Origin: UBA5972 sp964637875 | Lineage (GTDB): Bacteria; Pseudomonadota; Alphaproteobacteria; Rhodobacterales; Rhodobacteraceae | Length of the DNA: 64,000 nucleotides | Direction: 5' to 3' | NCBI GenBank assembly: GCA_964637875.1 | Contig: CAZWXK010000003.1 | Location: 1-64,000 of the forward strand | Program-made: the position numbers and the translations under genes | Shown: piece after piece, positions 62,092-64,000 of the stretch | How the letters are laid out: every line of letters begins with the position of its first letter | Numbering within the stretch: position 1 is the first letter of the stretch | Notes under the pieces: model-generated | Told to the model about the DNA's origin: nothing | What the model saw: only the letters and a program-made list of their open reading frames with translations | Database searches by the model: none

Positions 62092-63726
62092 ATGCTTGAC
62101 CCACTCACGCGGCTGGCGGTCATTCACGGCACCGACAAGTTCGGCTATCACGACTATACCCCCAACTATCACGCCGTGCTGCGCCATCTGCGCGATCGTC
62201 CCGTCCGCCTGCTGGAAATCGGGGTCGGGGGCTATCGCGACGCCGATCGCGGCGGCGAGTCGCTGGAAATGTGGCGCGACTATTTCGAGGCGGGCCAGAT
62301 CACCGGCATCGACATCCAGAAAAAGGAAATGGATCTGGGCGCGCGTGTTGCCATCCTGCAGGGTAGCCAGGTCGATGCCGCCTTTCTGGCCGGGGTGGTC
62401 GAGGATCGCGGTCCGTTCGATGTCATCATCGACGATGGCAGCCATCAGAACGAACATGTGGTCATGTCCTTTGAACTGCTTTTTCCCACCCTATGCCCGG
62501 GGGGCATCTATGTGGCCGAAGACGTGCAGACCGCCTTTTTCCCGCGTTTCGGGGGCACGCTGGAGCTGAGCCCGCCCAATTCGGTCGGGTTTTTTGGCGA
62601 CATGTTCATGCGCTTTCCGGCCGGGCTTGCGCGTATCTCGCGCTTTCACAACATGATCGCCATTGCCAAGGCCGGAGACGGTGCCCCGCCGCCGCTGGCG
62701 CCCCCTGCCCAAAGGGTCGGGGTTGACGCGCCGGCTGACTCGCTGATCGCCACATTCGATGGCCTCGCGACCGGCGAGATGCTGGAAATCGACGGCTTTG
62801 ATACCGCGTCCGATGGCAAGGCCGGGCCGACCGGGGCGTTGATCGACCGGCTTTTCGTCGAGATCGACCATCGCGAAAGGGCGATCCATTTTCCCCAGGC
62901 AGAAACGCTCGACCTGGCCCGGACGACATATGCCCTGCACCGCGAAAAGGGACGCGTGATTCTGGTCAAGGGCGAAAATGATTATCCGTCGAATTTCGCC
63001 CTTGATTTCGACCATCCGCGGGTGCAGGCCAATCTGGCCGCGATGGAGGACCTCCTCATGCGCGAGGGGCGCGAGCGCGGGCTGCTGCTGCTGGCCGATC
63101 TCCAGACCCGCGCCGGAAACGATGCCGTCGTCGATCGTCTGCTGGCGCGCGCCGACGAAATCGGGGCCTCGTCGCGCAGCTTTTTCAACGCTGCCGTGCG
63201 CCGGCGCAAGCTCGTGCAGGACTGGGACGGTGCGCGGCGGCTGCTGGATCGGGCGGTATCGCTGTATCCCCGTGATTATCGCATTCTCGGCCAGCTGGGC
63301 GCGGCAATGCAAAAGGCAGGCGACGCGCAGGGTGCCGCCGAAACCTTTGGCAAGGCGGTGGAACAGGCGCCCGACGACGCGCTGACGCGCATACAATACG
63401 CCAATGCCCTGTCACGTATCGAGCGCTTCGACGAGGCCGTCGAACAGGCCCGCAAGGCCATCGGGATCGCGCCCCACCACATCGGGCACAAGGCACAGCT
63501 GGCCCGGATCCTGATCCTTGCCGGGCGCGCGGGGGATGCCGTGCCGATCCTGGAGGAAATCCTCGAACAGGATTCCGACAACGCGCCCGCGGCGCGCCAG
63601 TTGAGCCGCGCATACGAGGCCCTGGGCCAACGCGAGCGGGCCGTTGCCTTGATCCGGCGCGCGCTGGAACTGCGCCCCGACAACGGCGAATACCAACGCT
63701 GGCGAGACCGGCTGATGCGCGACTGA
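62092..63726 (+). CDS. SAM methyltransferase (MycE-like) fused to TPR repeats
   Basis: A 544-residue two-part protein. Residues ~1-190 form a class I methyltransferase resembling macrolide/tetracenomycin sugar O-methyltransferases (HGTDKFGYHDYTPNYH, LLEIGVGGY, GIDIQ, DVIIDDGSHQNEH). Residues ~330-540 are tetratricopeptide helices (repeats with Ala/Leu/Pro spacing, for instance LYPRDYRILGQLGAAMQKAGDAQGA). Such fusions may modify a surface sugar or a protein-bound partner. CAGGGAACG precedes the ATG. Substrate unknown. Confidence 0.82.
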   Translation: MLDPLTRLAVIHGTDKFGYHDYTPNYHAVLRHLRDRPVRLLEIGVGGYRDADRGGESLEMWRDYFEAGQITGIDIQKKEMDLGARVAILQGSQVDAAFLAGVVEDRGPFDVIIDDGSHQNEHVVMSFELLFPTLCPGGIYVAEDVQTAFFPRFGGTLELSPPNSVGFFGDMFMRFPAGLARISRFHNMIAIAKAGDGAPPPLAPPAQRVGVDAPADSLIATFDGLATGEMLEIDGFDTASDGKAGPTGALIDRLFVEIDHRERAIHFPQAETLDLARTTYALHREKGRVILVKGENDYPSNFALDFDHPRVQANLAAMEDLLMREGRERGLLLLADLQTRAGNDAVVDRLLARADEIGASSRSFFNAAVRRRKLVQDWDGARRLLDRAVSLYPRDYRILGQLGAAMQKAGDAQGAAETFGKAVEQAPDDALTRIQYANALSRIERFDEAVEQARKAIGIAPHHIGHKAQLARILILAGRAGDAVPILEEILEQDSDNAPAARQLSRAYEALGQRERAVALIRRALELRPDNGEYQRWRDRLMRD

Positions 63727-63790
63727 GCGTGCCGATACCCGCCCCCCTGCCGACCCCATGACGCCGAATCGGGGCCGAAATCACGACCGA

Positions 63791-64000
63791 TCACATGTGG
63801 ATGACCCGCCCATAGGCATCGAGAACCGATTCATGCATCGCCTCGGAAAGGGTGGGATGCGGAAAGACCGTGTTCATCAGGTCCTGTTCGGTGGTTTCCA
63901 GCTGACGGCCCACCACATAACCCTGGATCAGTTCGGTCACTTCGGGGCCGACCATATGGGCACCCAGCAGCTCGCCCGTCCTGGCGTCGAACACGGTTTT
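63791..64000 (-). CDS. lpd: dihydrolipoyl dehydrogenase, 3' end only
   Basis: The last 69 or so residues of an E3 flavoprotein running off the window edge. Its dimerisation domain shows the catalytic HPTLSEAMHE segment (His and Glu) and the family ending. The start and the rest of the gene lie beyond 64000. E3 serves the pyruvate, 2-oxoglutarate and branched-chain dehydrogenase complexes; which one cannot be told here. Confidence 0.9.
   Translation of the reverse strand, partial: KTVFDARTGELLGAHMVGPEVTELIQGYVVGRQLETTEQDLMNTVFPHPTLSEAMHESVLDAYGRVIHM

Overview
The window is a GC-rich chromosomal segment from an alphaproteobacterium, most likely a member of the Rhodobacteraceae/Roseobacter group. 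This rests on gene content: a Shemin-type 5-aminolevulinate synthase (hemA), alphaproteobacterial PstC/PstA with long N-terminal extensions, Xsc plus a cytoplasmic SoeABC-type sulfite dehydrogenase, an MTHFR/methyltetrahydrofolate methyltransferase/virulence-factor trio, and a dispersed palindromic repeat with AAATACGC arms between convergent genes. No rRNA, tRNA, prophage, insertion sequence or CRISPR was seen. Five 100-N scaffold gaps (near 1259, 4222, 6755, 59273 and 60957) all lie between genes.

Layout. 1-13.5 kb: an M20 deacetylase (argE-like), a membrane protein, a three-gene minus-strand one-carbon/corrinoid methyl-transfer operon, ppx/gppA with rlmE, a TehA-type carrier, guaB, and a minus-strand operon of P-loop ATPase, metA (predicted acetyl-CoA specific from Glu111), lipase-like hydrolase and TetR regulator. 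13.6-21.8 kb: the complete Pho module phoR-pstSCAB-phoU-phoB, with 11-bp-phased candidate PhoB sites upstream of pstS and possibly phoR. 21.9-24.9 kb: a tightly overlapping HlyD/ATPase/ABC-2 permease operon. 25.2-29.1 kb: a TPP-enzyme/FAD-oxidoreductase operon divergent from a LuxR-type regulator. 29.1-31.4 kb: rpsB-tsf, whose 3' region carries two facing terminators and a 126-bp cruciform-like element. 31.7-46.7 kb: housekeeping and catabolic genes (psuK-psuG, ispG, a rodZ-like gene, hemA, a MarR regulator, sdhE, ROK kinase, aspartate aminotransferase, MmgE/PrpD, a tryptophanase-like lyase, tgt).

46.8-50.2 kb: a very large serralysin-type RTX metalloprotease. 50.6-59.2 kb: a DUF59 Fe-S assembly protein, then a sulfonate-carbon and sulfite module: xsc (sulfoacetaldehyde to acetyl phosphate plus sulfite), pta (acetyl phosphate to acetyl-CoA) and soeABC (sulfite to sulfate). 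59.4-64 kb: a small membrane protein and rluD sharing a CATG start, rpoH, a methyltransferase-TPR fusion and the 3' end of lpd.

Functional themes are phosphate-starvation control, C1 and sulfonate catabolism typical of marine heterotrophs, and core translation, heme and isoprenoid genes. Most entries are recognisable families. The less explained parts are the repeat and cruciform elements, the LuxR/TPP/FAD locus, the extended PstA, and several conserved proteins of unknown role.
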